From Roseomonas alba (GTDB taxonomy: Bacteria; Pseudomonadota; Alphaproteobacteria; Acetobacterales; Acetobacteraceae), in contig NZ_JAHYBZ010000009.1 of NCBI RefSeq assembly GCF_019430885.1, positions 124,001-188,000 on the forward strand: DNA of 64,000 nucleotides, given 5' to 3'. This document shows positions 1-8,004 of this stretch, in pieces (position 1 is the first letter of the stretch; each line of letters begins with the position of its first letter). The notes under the pieces are model-generated. The model saw only the letters and a list, made by a program, of their open reading frames with translations. It was not told where the DNA came from and searched no databases. A program made the translations under genes and the position numbers.

Positions 1-886
1 CACTCGGTATTTCTCGAAGAGCCTGCAGCACGTCTCCTATAGCTGACATGACGTCGAGCGCGCGCCTGAGCTTCGCCTCCTCGGCATCGCCCACATCGAC
101 CTCAGCGAGCAGAGTATCGCCGACGGCAAGCAGCTCACGGACCCTGCGCGCCAGTTCTGTTGAGTTGGTAAAGCCTAGGTTCCTGGCAGCGCTCAATGCG
201 GCTTTGAGTGCAGAGAACCGGGGTCTGATCGCTGCCAAGGTGGAGACGATCGCTGCAGCCACCTCCGCTGGTTCACTTGTCCGATCCGGCGAGGTTTGCG
301 TGAGGATCTGCGGTAGGCGCACCGGGAAGCGGAGCATCATGGTCGCCATCGCGGCCATTGTTACCTCAAAGCATGTACCCAGAAGGGTAATCGTCTCATC
401 TAGAAGCGGTGGGGGTGGGTTCCGCGGTCTTTGCTCAAACATCACCGTCCGCAGTTCGTCCTCAATGCCCTTCACCACCTGCAGGGACTGCCTAATCGAG
501 GCGTCAGCGATGCTGTCCGCGGCTGCAGCCATCAGTTCGTTCAGGCTGGTAAGCGAGACATTTGCCCTCCTGACGACAGCCACCGCCCCGGCTTGGAAGC
601 CCTTCTCAGACAGCAGAAAGGCCCGGTCAGCACCGACGTCTTGGGCGATCTGGACGAGAGTCAGAACCTGCGCCTTCGGTACAGCGGTCTTCCAGTATTT
701 GCACTCGACAATCCAAATGATTGGCAATCCGGCCATTGTAGTTCGTACGACTACATCTATCTCGTGTTTTCCGCGCGCGCCTTCGAGCGTCTCCTCGACG
801 GCTGCGTCGCAGCCCATCCTCCGAAAGAGGTCAGCAACTTTTTCCTGGTATTCGCGCCAAGCAACACTCTTTCTTTTTTTGTCCAT
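1..886 (-). CDS. Mrr-like restriction endonuclease, partial (C-terminus beyond window)
   Basis: The frame is open from an ATG at 886 to the window edge, giving at least 295 residues. Residues 10-90 look like the Mrr/endonuclease-like PD-(D/E)XK fold: an EYQEKVADLF helix, then D44 in KHEIDVVVR and E61-C-K63 in IVECKYWK, the usual D...ExK metal-binding triad. A QVLTLVQIAQDVGADRAFLLSE segment follows, typical of these enzymes. The rest (about 95-295) is helical and unassigned, and could be a specificity or oligomerisation part. Mrr-type enzymes cut modified or foreign DNA; no methylase is visible here, which fits a modification-dependent role but does not prove it. It lies last in a minus-strand accessory run, in locally AT-richer DNA than the rest of the window. 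Confidence 0.85.
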   Translation of the reverse strand, partial: MDKKRKSVAWREYQEKVADLFRRMGCDAAVEETLEGARGKHEIDVVVRTTMAGLPIIWIVECKYWKTAVPKAQVLTLVQIAQDVGADRAFLLSEKGFQAGAVAVVRRANVSLTSLNELMAAAADSIADASIRQSLQVVKGIEDELRTVMFEQRPRNPPPPLLDETITLLGTCFEVTMAAMATMMLRFPVRLPQILTQTSPDRTSEPAEVAAAIVSTLAAIRPRFSALKAALSAARNLGFTNSTELARRVRELLAVGDTLLAEVDVGDAEEAKLRRALDVMSAIGDVLQALREIPS

Positions 887-996
887 GGGTTCTGTCAATC
901 AAATTGTTCAGAAGATCTGATGCCAATGCTTCGTGGCCAATCGTCAAGAGATCTCCTGGAGTTGGATCAGCTGACCATAGATGCCGATGGCTCACT

Positions 997-1734
997 TCAG
1001 GCAGTCAAGGCCAACGCGTCCGCGTTACGGCTGCCGTCTGGGTGATCAGCGCTCCCCAGCCCGACGAGCATTGTCCCAGCTGCCAGCACCCTTTCATTGG
1101 TGTGGAACAGCCCGTCGCCGACCTCCTCGCCGAGCAGCCCCGTCGGGCAGGCCACAAGGCCCATGCCACCAGCCGCGAGCTGCAGGCTGGCCAGCAGCGC
1201 GCCTGCATCCCGCCAGAGCAGGCTGTCCGGCTTCCGGTAGACGGCGGCTGTCCTGCCGTAATCGGCAAGCAGTACGAGCGCGGTCCCGCGTGCCCGGGGC
1301 AGCAGTTCGGGCAACCGCGCCAGGAGACGGCCCGCTCGACCCGTACGACGCTCCGAAAGCACCTGCACCCGGGCGCTGCCCGGATCCACGCGGAGCAGAA
1401 CCGGTGCACGGCGGCCACCCGCGACCACGATCACCTCCACTGGATGCAGGGCGCCCGCCGAGGGCGGCACACGACGCGTGCGGCCGAGCGGGTCGGCGAC
1501 CCGGATGGCGCGCGCAACTGTCACCCAGCCGACGAGGGCAAGGATGGACCTGAGGGGCGCGGGCGCCATCTCCCGGACCGAGCGCCGCGCCAGCATGGCG
1601 TCGCGCAAAAGGAGCGGCCCCGGGTTCGCCGGGGGACACGGCCCAAGCGTCCGGCGCACCGGCCAGTCGAGAGGCTCGAGGACGGCCGGTGTCGCACGGG
1701 GCAACGGGTCCCTAGTAGGGCGGCTCGACCACAC
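997..1734 (-). CDS. SagB/ThcOx-like nitroreductase-family protein
   Basis: The 245-residue product has the hallmarks of the FMN nitroreductase fold: an ARRSVREMAP segment near residue 50 (flavin phosphate contact), PPSAGALHPVEVIVV near 90 as in SagB-type dehydrogenases, and WRDAGALLASLQLAAGGMGL near 170. SagB-type enzymes oxidise azolines in peptide natural products, but many relatives act elsewhere and no YcaO cyclodehydratase is visible here. The GTG at 1734 overlaps the upstream glycine-rich gene by 23 bp. The first 40 residues are proline-rich and unlike the family, so an internal start, for example the ATG of MLARRSVREM, is possible. The restriction-type nuclease follows 110 bp downstream on the same strand. 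Confidence 0.7.
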   Translation of the reverse strand: MWSSRPTRDPLPRATPAVLEPLDWPVRRTLGPCPPANPGPLLLRDAMLARRSVREMAPAPLRSILALVGWVTVARAIRVADPLGRTRRVPPSAGALHPVEVIVVAGGRRAPVLLRVDPGSARVQVLSERRTGRAGRLLARLPELLPRARGTALVLLADYGRTAAVYRKPDSLLWRDAGALLASLQLAAGGMGLVACPTGLLGEEVGDGLFHTNERVLAAGTMLVGLGSADHPDGSRNADALALTA

Positions 1735-1942
1735 GCGGTGGCCCGGGATTAAGCTGGACTTGGAGCACGTCCCCCGGCGTCAGTGTCCGCACTACCGATG
1801 GGTTCGGCGAACTCAGGTTGGTGATCTCATGGATTTCGCACGGGTCAGCAGGGTCGCCTCCGCCACCACCTCCGCTCCCGCCTGCATTGCCGCCGGGCCC
1901 CGGTCGCCAGTCACCTCCCCCGCCTTGACTGCCGCCAGACAT
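1712..1942 (-). CDS. Small glycine-rich protein of unknown function
   Basis: The ATG at 1942 is preceded by GAGGAG at good spacing and gives 76 residues. Residues 3-34 are almost entirely Gly with a few Ser, Asn, Asp and Pro. They are followed by a conserved-looking part, PCEIHEITNLSSPNPSVVRT and then LTPGDVLQVQL. The second half resembles small uncharacterised proteins that pair a Gly-rich leader with an LNSPNP...GD.L motif; this comes from memory and was not searched. It ends abruptly in VEPPY where the nitroreductase frame begins, so the C-terminal part of the domain may be missing. A peptide substrate of the neighbouring oxidoreductase is conceivable but speculative: there is only one Cys and few Ser or Thr. 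Confidence 0.55.
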   Translation of the reverse strand: MSGGSQGGGGDWRPGPGGNAGGSGGGGGGDPADPCEIHEITNLSSPNPSVVRTLTPGDVLQVQLNPGPPRVVEPPY

Positions 1943-2265
1943 GATGTGCGCTCCTCGTGCCTCATTGGAGTGATGCCGGCCATCGCCAGCCCAGGCCAGC
2001 CGCCCGGCCGGATACAAGACTTACCCGCATTCTGAACAGGTTCGCTCTGCATTGAAAACGATTCTGTGCATTCGCACGGTCTCAGCCTCGGATGCATTAG
2101 CAGCTGACCGCATATGTTGCTCGCGATTGGGAAGCCTGCGTCGGAAGTGTCGAGCGTTTTGGGTTCTTCTTTTGTCCTTGTGTGTTGGGGCGATAAGACG
2201 GACTGGCGGCGGTTCGAACTGGGTCGCCTCGTTGGCTGCCACTGAGCCAATGGGCGTCCAAGTCA
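1943..2265. other. Intergenic, AT-richer, no gene recognised
   Basis: This stretch lies between the TRRELYDLVW-type gene and the glycine-rich gene. Short open frames on both strands read as low-complexity, Arg-rich shadows. It probably contains the promoter of the glycine-rich gene and the 3' end of the upstream transcript, but no clear -35/-10 pair or terminator could be assigned. Confidence 0.4.
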
Positions 2266-3612
2266 CTACCATCCCAATGGTTCGTTGGGGTCGCCCAGAG
2301 GGTCATGGAGTTCGTCTGGTTCTGGAAAGAGCTTCTCGGCATCGAGCGCCGCGCTGATCTGGTCGGGTTCAAGGCGCCGGCTGATCGTTTCCAATCTCGC
2401 GGTAACCCAGCCAATCAGGCGGGCGTGTGATCCAACTAGCGCGGACGTCGGTCCGGTCAGCGCGAGCCAAGCCTCCAATGCATCTACCTCCCGTCGGAGC
2501 TCCATGAGCCGGTCTAGGAAGGCTTCGCGCTTCTTCTCTCGCTCCGCTCGCTGACGAGCCAGGGCGTGGCGCCTTGCCCGTTCCTGGTAGCGCCGCTCCC
2601 GCTCCTCTCTCTCCTCCCGCTGGAGCCGACGCGCGGCCAGGATCGCCTCAAGGCCGGTAGCCACATCTTCGACCATTCGGTCTAGGCGCTGGGTTCGGCC
2701 GTCTGCCCATGTCCGTCGTACACCATCACCCCAGCCCTGGATCTGGACGACCAGTTCGCCGGTCCGGATGGTGTCGATCGCCGGGTAGGCCTGCGCGTAG
2801 AGATCCGAAGACGAGGGCGCATCCCACGTCCGACGCGTCGCGTAGTATCGCTCCAATCGCTTCTTGCGCCGCTCCTCCGCGGCTAACTCCTCGGGCGTCG
2901 GAACGTGCTTCTCTCGTCGGATGCGTTCAGACATCGCGATCGACGCCGAGTCCTTGCCGCGTTCAACGCGCATCCCGTCACCAGCCATGGTCGGCGGAAG
3001 GCCGCGCTCCACGAGAGAGCGGATCAGCGCGTCGAGAATGTAGATCGAGCGCTCGACGGCGTCCTTGCCAACGGCCACGCCGGCCATGCCCTCGCCGTTG
3101 GCCTGGATCGCTCCGTCCGCGTTCGGCTTACCCTTCCGCAGCGCTTGCGCGGTGCGACGAAGGAGCGGGTGGACATCCGCGACAGGCCATGGCGGCGCAG
3201 GTGCGACGTCCGCCTCTGGGGATTTCTCACGTGGAGCGGGCGGTGGACGCTGGCGTTCCGCCTGGCGCGCCTTCGCGTACTGGATGACTTCTCGCACCTC
3301 ATCGGGGAGACGCCATGCGCCTGCGTGGATCTCCAGTGTCTGCAGTCTTGGATCCTCCACCTCGACGAAGGGCTCCTGCTTCACCTTCTTCCCGTGCTGG
3401 AGCTTCGCCCAGTAGCCTCGCGGCGGGGTGGGGATAGCGTACCGCTCACAGATCTTCGCCAAGCCCGTGCCGGTCACACCAAACTGGGCAGCAACGTGCA
3501 TCATCGGCTTCGCCCAAACGAGGTCGTAGAGTTCGCGCCGCGTCAGAGGCGCGCCACCGTTCATCCCTGTCGGCGAATTATCGAGCACGGCCGGCCTCGT
3601 CGGGCAGGTCAT
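2266..3612 (-). CDS. Conserved accessory protein with N-terminal TRRELYDLVW helix-turn-helix-like region
   Basis: The product is 448 residues from 3612, or 432 from the ATG at 3564. Near residues 24-70 it has LTRRELYDLVWAKPM, then VAAQFGVTGTGLAKICERY and IPTPPRGYWAKLQ. This is a recurring module in bacterial accessory regions that looks like a helix-turn-helix (a FGVTGTGLAKIC recognition helix). The middle is Pro- and Arg-rich. Residues 305-370 are a long charged coiled coil (REEREERERRYQERARR and onward). The function is unknown; DNA binding is inferred from the helix-turn-helix-like part only. It overlaps the upstream 177-residue gene by 35 bp if the first ATG is used, so the two are likely co-translated. 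Confidence 0.75.
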   Translation of the reverse strand: MTCPTRPAVLDNSPTGMNGGAPLTRRELYDLVWAKPMMHVAAQFGVTGTGLAKICERYAIPTPPRGYWAKLQHGKKVKQEPFVEVEDPRLQTLEIHAGAWRLPDEVREVIQYAKARQAERQRPPPAPREKSPEADVAPAPPWPVADVHPLLRRTAQALRKGKPNADGAIQANGEGMAGVAVGKDAVERSIYILDALIRSLVERGLPPTMAGDGMRVERGKDSASIAMSERIRREKHVPTPEELAAEERRKKRLERYYATRRTWDAPSSSDLYAQAYPAIDTIRTGELVVQIQGWGDGVRRTWADGRTQRLDRMVEDVATGLEAILAARRLQREEREERERRYQERARRHALARQRAEREKKREAFLDRLMELRREVDALEAWLALTGPTSALVGSHARLIGWVTARLETISRRLEPDQISAALDAEKLFPEPDELHDPLGDPNEPLGW

Positions 3613-4111
3613 CCGGATCGTAGGCAGCCTGGAAGGTAAAGCGGCGAATCATGGCCTGACTGCGGAAGAGCGGCTCGCCATCCAGCGTCACATAGCGCAG
3701 CTGCCCTGCCGCCAGAGCGGTCATGAGGCAAGCCAGCACGTCGTGCGGCATCGATAGCATACCCTGGAACACGCCCGCTCGGACATGAGCGTTACCAACA
3801 GCTTTAGGCTCTGCAGATGCAGGGAGGTCCGCCACGACTGCAAGGTCCAAATCCAACCGAGGCAGGAAGGTGAGACCGGCCATCTCGGCCTTCGTGGCCT
3901 TCGGCCGGAGGAGCCGGCCGTGGACCTCCAGATGGCGATAATCGGAGTATGGCTCAGGGAAGTGCTTGCGGCTCGGATTTACGCCGAAGCTGAAGCTCCA
4001 CTCCCATCGTTCGATCTGCACCACGTAGAACTCAGTCGTTGGCCGGACCTTTGTCCTTGATCGTGCAGGACGCCGCTTCGCCTGGGTCCGATCGGTTATG
4101 CGGTCCGGCAT
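3578..4111 (-). CDS. Conserved hypothetical protein, 177 residues
   Basis: A basic N-terminus (RTQAKRRPARSRTKVR) precedes a mixed beta-rich body (EFYVVQIERWEWSFSFG at 27-43, YSDYRHLEVHGRLLRP at 55-70, FLPRLDLDLAVVADLP). No catalytic motif or membrane segment is apparent and the family is not recognised. It starts 12 bp after the toxin stop and overlaps the next gene, so it looks like the third gene of a vapB-vapC-orf-orf transcript. Its composition is ordinary for a translated protein rather than a shadow frame. Confidence 0.65.
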   Translation of the reverse strand: MPDRITDRTQAKRRPARSRTKVRPTTEFYVVQIERWEWSFSFGVNPSRKHFPEPYSDYRHLEVHGRLLRPKATKAEMAGLTFLPRLDLDLAVVADLPASAEPKAVGNAHVRAGVFQGMLSMPHDVLACLMTALAAGQLRYVTLDGEPLFRSQAMIRRFTFQAAYDPDDLPDEAGRAR

Positions 4112-4123
4112 CGGTCGGTTGCC

Positions 4124-4546
4124 CTACGCCTGTGCCTCGTCGAACGGGTTCAACGTCCGCACTCCGAGCCCACTTACATCGGCTATATTGCGTGTGACGA
4201 GAACGAGATCGTGGACCTGCGCTGTCGCGGCAAGCAGGGCATCAATGACCGGGACGGATCGTGATGCCGACATTCGCCCCCATGCGTCGGCCACCGCTGG
4301 ATCCACGCCGATGATGCGCGCCCCAAATACATCGGACACTTCGCGAAGCCAGCGCTCCAGCGCTCCCGCCTTCAACGGATCACGCGGACGGACGCTCTCG
4401 ATTCCCTTTCGGATCTCGCCGAGCGTCAACGCGCTGAGGAACAGATCGCGATCCTCGACCGCAGCCCACCAGGAGGCGACGCTCGGATGGCATCGCGGCC
4501 CCTTCTGGATCTCCGAGATGATGTTGGTGTCGACGAGCCAGGTCAT
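4124..4546 (-). CDS. vapC: PIN-domain toxin (VapC-like)
   Basis: The 140-residue product covers a full PIN domain: D6 in WLVDTNIISE, E44 in LTLGEIRKGI, D102 in VIDALLAATA, and the N120...D123 end LVTRNIADV. These acidic residues form the magnesium site of VapC-type ribonucleases, which cut tRNA or rRNA when the antitoxin is lost. The ATG overlaps the antitoxin stop as ATGA, the usual coupling of such pairs. All catalytic residues are present, so it is expected to be active. FitB-type PIN proteins are close relatives and are not excluded. Confidence 0.92.
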   Translation of the reverse strand: MTWLVDTNIISEIQKGPRCHPSVASWWAAVEDRDLFLSALTLGEIRKGIESVRPRDPLKAGALERWLREVSDVFGARIIGVDPAVADAWGRMSASRSVPVIDALLAATAQVHDLVLVTRNIADVSGLGVRTLNPFDEAQA

Positions 4547-4839
4547 AGGTCGATTGGACGTCCGGTATCGCGGGATCGGGTGAGATCGATGTCATCCAGT
4601 GGTGCCGCGGCGAGCAGGTCCTTCAGGCTGCGCGTCAGCTCCGGCCCAAAGCGGCGACGGAGCAGGGCGCGCGCCTCGCCAGCCTGGTCGGGGTCGGCGA
4701 GCGCCGCTGCCACCGCCCGGACGAGCGGCGCATCTTCACCGCGTACCTGCACCTCAATGCGCTGCAGGCCACGGCTGCGCAGGCGGCGCCGATGCTCGGC
4801 CACGGCGGAGGGCGGCTTGGGTGTGGACTTCGCAGGCAT
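4543..4839 (-). CDS. Antitoxin partner of the PIN toxin
   Basis: The 98-residue protein lies immediately upstream of and coupled to the toxin. The N-terminal half (VAEHRRRLRSRGLQRIEVQV) resembles the short basic strand of ribbon-helix-helix antitoxins. The C-terminal half (LTRSLKDLLAAAPLDDIDL) is amphipathic and Leu/Asp-rich, suited to wrapping the toxin. The assignment rests mainly on position, size and operon structure; the exact antitoxin family is not certain. A palindrome sits just upstream of its start, consistent with autorepression. Confidence 0.8.
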   Translation of the reverse strand: MPAKSTPKPPSAVAEHRRRLRSRGLQRIEVQVRGEDAPLVRAVAAALADPDQAGEARALLRRRFGPELTRSLKDLLAAAPLDDIDLTRSRDTGRPIDL

Positions 4840-4854
4840 AGGGTACCCTCAACA

Positions 4855-4893
4855 ATTTCCGGTAACATATCCGGAAATACGAGCGGAGTTCAA
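4855..4893 (-). promoter_or_regulatory. Toxin-antitoxin promoter with palindromic operator
   Basis: Read on the minus strand, TTGAAC (4893-4888) and TATGTT (4869-4864) form a -35/-10 pair with an 18 bp spacer, and the antitoxin ATG lies 24 bp downstream. A perfect inverted repeat, ATTTCCGG at 4855-4862 and CCGGAAAT at 4871-4878, brackets the -10 element. Bound antitoxin or antitoxin-toxin complex would block polymerase, the normal mode of VapBC autorepression. The repeat is seen directly; the regulatory role is inferred. Confidence 0.6.
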
Positions 4894-5860
4894 GGGAAAC
4901 GCTGACGCACCCGCTGAGGCGGACGCCGCTCTCCAAGGCTCCAGCCTAGAGACCGCCTGTACCGAGTCGCACCTCCTCCGCCAGTTCCCTCGGGCGTCCC
5001 GCTCTCCGACAGACCGACCGCCGCTCTGAGTGGCAGGTTTCCTGGGGCTTTCGGGGCGGGCCTGTTGACTGGCTTGGCATGCAGACGGCCGAAAATCTCT
5101 CTCCGTGGGCCAATTCTCTCCGTACCTCCTGACCTGGCCGATCAAGTACGCGTACGGACGCGGGCAAAATTTCAATGGCCACCTCGGCACCGACGCCGTT
5201 CTCGGTTCGACACCTGGCCAGCCCTCGTCGAATGGTCCGGAAGGATACTCTGATGGGCGGCCGCCGCCGTGCCGTCTCCAGAGCAGATCTGTGGCTTGGC
5301 CATTGGTGCTCTCTCCGGCGCTGGCAGCCGATAGCCGAGCGCAGAACGCGGCTTCAGTCGCGCATTCGTAGCTGCGTCGGAGCGGTCGGCCTCGGCACCT
5401 GCGCTCAGGCTGACTCGTTCGGCCATCTTTTCTCGGTTATGGCTTGCGCCCCCGGGGCAAGACGGCGCGCCCGCCTCTGGTGCAGCTCTCAAGCGGCTGA
5501 GCCCACACGAACCCGCGGACGCAGCTCCGGAGCGTGCCCGAAACCACGCTTCCCATCGCGGTGCATCGCTGGACCACCCTCCGATGCAGGCAGCAGAGAT
5601 GACGTCCAGAGCCTTGCCCCTCGGAAGCACCACGACGCAACCCGTGCTGGTCGCGACAATCCCGCCCGAGGCCGGGCGGTCATCGGGAGCCAGAAGGACG
5701 GATGCACGACGCCAAAGAGCCATCCACTGCGCAGCGTCGAGAATGATGCCCGGTAGGCCCGTGCAATCAACGCAGCGTGGCATTTCTCATTCTGCTGGGG
5801 ATACCGGCCCATGCCCGAGCATTGCGGCTTGCGCTCGTGCCGGAAAGCCCGGCCCCACCA
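4894..5860. other. About 1 kb without a recognisable gene
   Basis: Frames on both strands up to about 200 residues are open here, but all read as Arg/Ser/Pro-rich shadows without motifs, conserved blocks or plausible ribosome sites. No tRNA, palindromic insertion-sequence end or repeat array was seen. It marks the border between the accessory island and the hydroxyacid operon and may be decayed DNA. Confidence 0.4.
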
Positions 5861-6991
5861 TCACCCGGGCACTATGCTGGATCGGCTCAGCTCGCTGATA
5901 GTCGGTCGACCCAGCAGGGCCATCACGCGCTTGAGTTCGACCAGAAGAAGCTCGATCGCCCGGACAGCGCCGGCCTCTCCGGCGGCGGCCACGCCGTAGA
6001 GCGGAACGCGGCCGACCAGCACGGCCTTGGCACCCAATGCGAGGACCTTTGCCACATCCACGCCGTCGCGGATGCCGCCATCCAGCAACAGCGGCATTTC
6101 CCCGGCGGCCTGCAGGCAGACAGGAAGCATCTCCACCGTCGAGACCATGCCGTCCAATTGCCGCCCACCGTGGTTGCTCAGCACGACGGCATCGGCGCCG
6201 ACGGCCGCGATGCGAGCGACATCCTCCGGATCCACCACGCCCTTCACGATCAACCGCCCCTGCCACGCATCGCGGAGCCGGGCGAGGCTCTCGATGCTGA
6301 AGGCCGGATCCTTGCCTTCGTTGATCGCTCTCCGTTCGGACTGGACGCTGTTGTCCGGCAACTGCATCGCGATGTTCGGAAAGCGTGGTGGCCCATGCCG
6401 CAGTGTCGCCGCCAGCCAGGTGGGATGGCGCAACCCATCGATCCGCGTGGACAGTCGCGGCCGTCCCGACGGCGAGAAGTGCCGCGCCTCCCAATGGCGG
6501 ATGCCGGCGACAGGCGTGTCGACCGTCAGGACCAGTGCCGTGCAGCCTGCGTCCTTCGCCCGCCCCATCAGCCGCTGCGTCGCGCCCTGCTCGCGCAGCG
6601 GAAAGGCCTGCATCCACACCTGTCCGCCAGCCTTTGCAACCTGCTCGACCGGCATGTTCGACGCTGCGCTGAGAATGAACGGCACGCCCATCCGCGCCGC
6701 GGCCCTTGCGAGCATGCCATCCGCACCGGGGCGCATCATGCCGGCGACGCCGGTCGGCGCCACCATGACCGGCGCCGCCATATCGAGACCAAGGAACCGG
6801 GTGGTGACATCGACATGCGAGACGTCGCGCAGCGTGCGCGGCAGCAGCGCCAGCGCGTCGAGCGCGGCGCGATTGCGCGCGAGGGTGCGTTGCTGCCCCG
6901 CCCCACCTTCCAGGTAATCCACGACGAAGCGCGGCAGGTAGCGGTGAGCCTCCTCGCGCAGCCCCGCGATGCTGGTCGGCAGCGGCTTCAC
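5861..6991 (-). CDS. FMN-dependent alpha-hydroxyacid dehydrogenase (lactate/mandelate/glycolate type)
   Basis: The 376-residue protein covers the whole FMN-dependent alpha-hydroxyacid dehydrogenase family. The N-terminal region (HRYLPRFVVDYLEGGAG) carries the substrate-side Tyr. APVMVAPTG near 90 contacts flavin, K250 lies in RLIVKG, catalytic H274 and R277 in SNHGGRQLDG, and the C-terminal phosphate loops are LLLDGGIRDGVDVAKVLALG and LVGR. It oxidises an L-2-hydroxyacid to the 2-oxoacid; the exact substrate cannot be told. The GTG at 6991 is chosen because it overlaps the upstream stop (GTGA) and matches the family N-terminus. The longer open frame upstream is the antisense of the neighbour. 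It is last in a four-gene operon. Confidence 0.88.
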   Translation of the reverse strand: MKPLPTSIAGLREEAHRYLPRFVVDYLEGGAGQQRTLARNRAALDALALLPRTLRDVSHVDVTTRFLGLDMAAPVMVAPTGVAGMMRPGADGMLARAAARMGVPFILSAASNMPVEQVAKAGGQVWMQAFPLREQGATQRLMGRAKDAGCTALVLTVDTPVAGIRHWEARHFSPSGRPRLSTRIDGLRHPTWLAATLRHGPPRFPNIAMQLPDNSVQSERRAINEGKDPAFSIESLARLRDAWQGRLIVKGVVDPEDVARIAAVGADAVVLSNHGGRQLDGMVSTVEMLPVCLQAAGEMPLLLDGGIRDGVDVAKVLALGAKAVLVGRVPLYGVAAAGEAGAVRAIELLLVELKRVMALLGRPTISELSRSSIVPG

Positions 6992-8004
6992 CTCGGATTC
7001 ACGAGGTACTGTGCGTTCACGCAGGTACGCAGGCGACCGCTGCGCAGGTAATCGACCAGATAGGTCATGGACAGGCGACGGATGTCGAGGATGCTTGCCG
7101 TGCTGTAGAAGGCCGAATGCGGCGTGAGGATCAGCCGCTCGTCCAGCCATTCCTCGCCGGCGGCCCAGGCCTTGATCAGCGGATCCTCGCGGTCGAGCGG
7201 CTCCTCCTCGAAGACATCGAGGCCGGCGGCGCCGAGCCGGCCGTTCCGCAGCGCATCGCCGACGGCGGCGAAGTCCACGATGCCCCCGCGCGCGGTGTTT
7301 ACCAGCACCGCGCCTTCGGGCAGCAGGGCGAGGGCGCGCGCGTCGATCATGTGGCGCGTTTCCTCGTTCAGCAGGCAATGGATGCTGAGCAGGTCGCTGC
7401 GTGCGAGCAGCCCATCCAGCGTGTCGAACCGTTCCCAGCCGAAGGAAAGCTGATGTCCGACCGGCAGATGCGGATCGTAGTAGCCGACCTTCATGCCGAA
7501 GGCGTCGAAGCGGCGTGCGGCGGCGGTGCCGATGCGGCCCAGCCCGACCAGCCCGACCCGCACACCACCCAGCCGCCTCACGGTCTTCAGCAGCCGCGCA
7601 TCCCAACTGTCGTTGGACCGGCGCAGGCGACGGTCATAGGCCTGGATGCCGCGCAACAGGGCGAGCGCCAGCGCCACGGCGTGGTCCGCCACTTCCGTCG
7701 TGCCATAGTCCGGTGTGTTGATCACCGGGATGCCGCGCTCCCCGGCGGCCCTGAGATCGACATGGCCATAGCCGACGCCGCCCTGCGCGATGCAGCGGCA
7801 GCGGTCGAGCCTGGCGATGATCTCCGCCGGCAGCCGGTGCGCGCTACGGCAGTTCAGCACCGCATCCACACCCGCATAGTCACCGGGATCGGGCAGCGTG
7901 CCCTTCACCGAGCGGCGAAAGACGAGCTCGACGCCCGCGCCCGCGGCAGCCTCCTCCACATCAGGCTCGGTGTCGTAGAGCGGATCGATGACCAGGATCT
8001 TCAT
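6988..8004 (-). CDS. D-2-hydroxyacid dehydrogenase, CtBP/phosphoglycerate dehydrogenase type
   Basis: The 338-residue protein has the NAD-binding GLGRIG motif at 154-159 followed by an acidic residue after the second strand (YYDPHLP). The catalytic region includes the Arg of NTARGGIVD, the acidic LDVFEEEP and the His of LTPHSAFYS. The N-terminal substrate domain contains CIAQGGVGYGHVDL. It interconverts a D-2-hydroxyacid and a 2-oxoacid with NAD(P)H. Paired with the FMN enzyme for the other enantiomer, it suggests use or racemisation of a hydroxyacid. It is coupled to the upstream aldolase gene through TGATG. Confidence 0.88.
   Translation of the reverse strand: MKILVIDPLYDTEPDVEEAAAGAGVELVFRRSVKGTLPDPGDYAGVDAVLNCRSAHRLPAEIIARLDRCRCIAQGGVGYGHVDLRAAGERGIPVINTPDYGTTEVADHAVALALALLRGIQAYDRRLRRSNDSWDARLLKTVRRLGGVRVGLVGLGRIGTAAARRFDAFGMKVGYYDPHLPVGHQLSFGWERFDTLDGLLARSDLLSIHCLLNEETRHMIDARALALLPEGAVLVNTARGGIVDFAAVGDALRNGRLGAAGLDVFEEEPLDREDPLIKAWAAGEEWLDERLILTPHSAFYSTASILDIRRLSMTYLVDYLRSGRLRTCVNAQYLVNPR

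Noticed and set aside
2150..2265. tRNA-like GGTTCGAACTGG stretch
   Set aside because: The T-loop-like word is not accompanied by an acceptor or anticodon stem.
5172..5783. Frames of about 200 residues on both strands in the gap
   Set aside because: No motif, conserved block or ribosome site; likely chance frames in GC-rich DNA.
6992..7606. N-terminal extension of the FMN dehydrogenase frame
   Set aside because: It is antisense-like, Arg-rich sequence overlapping the D-2-hydroxyacid dehydrogenase; the GTG at 6991 fits the family start.
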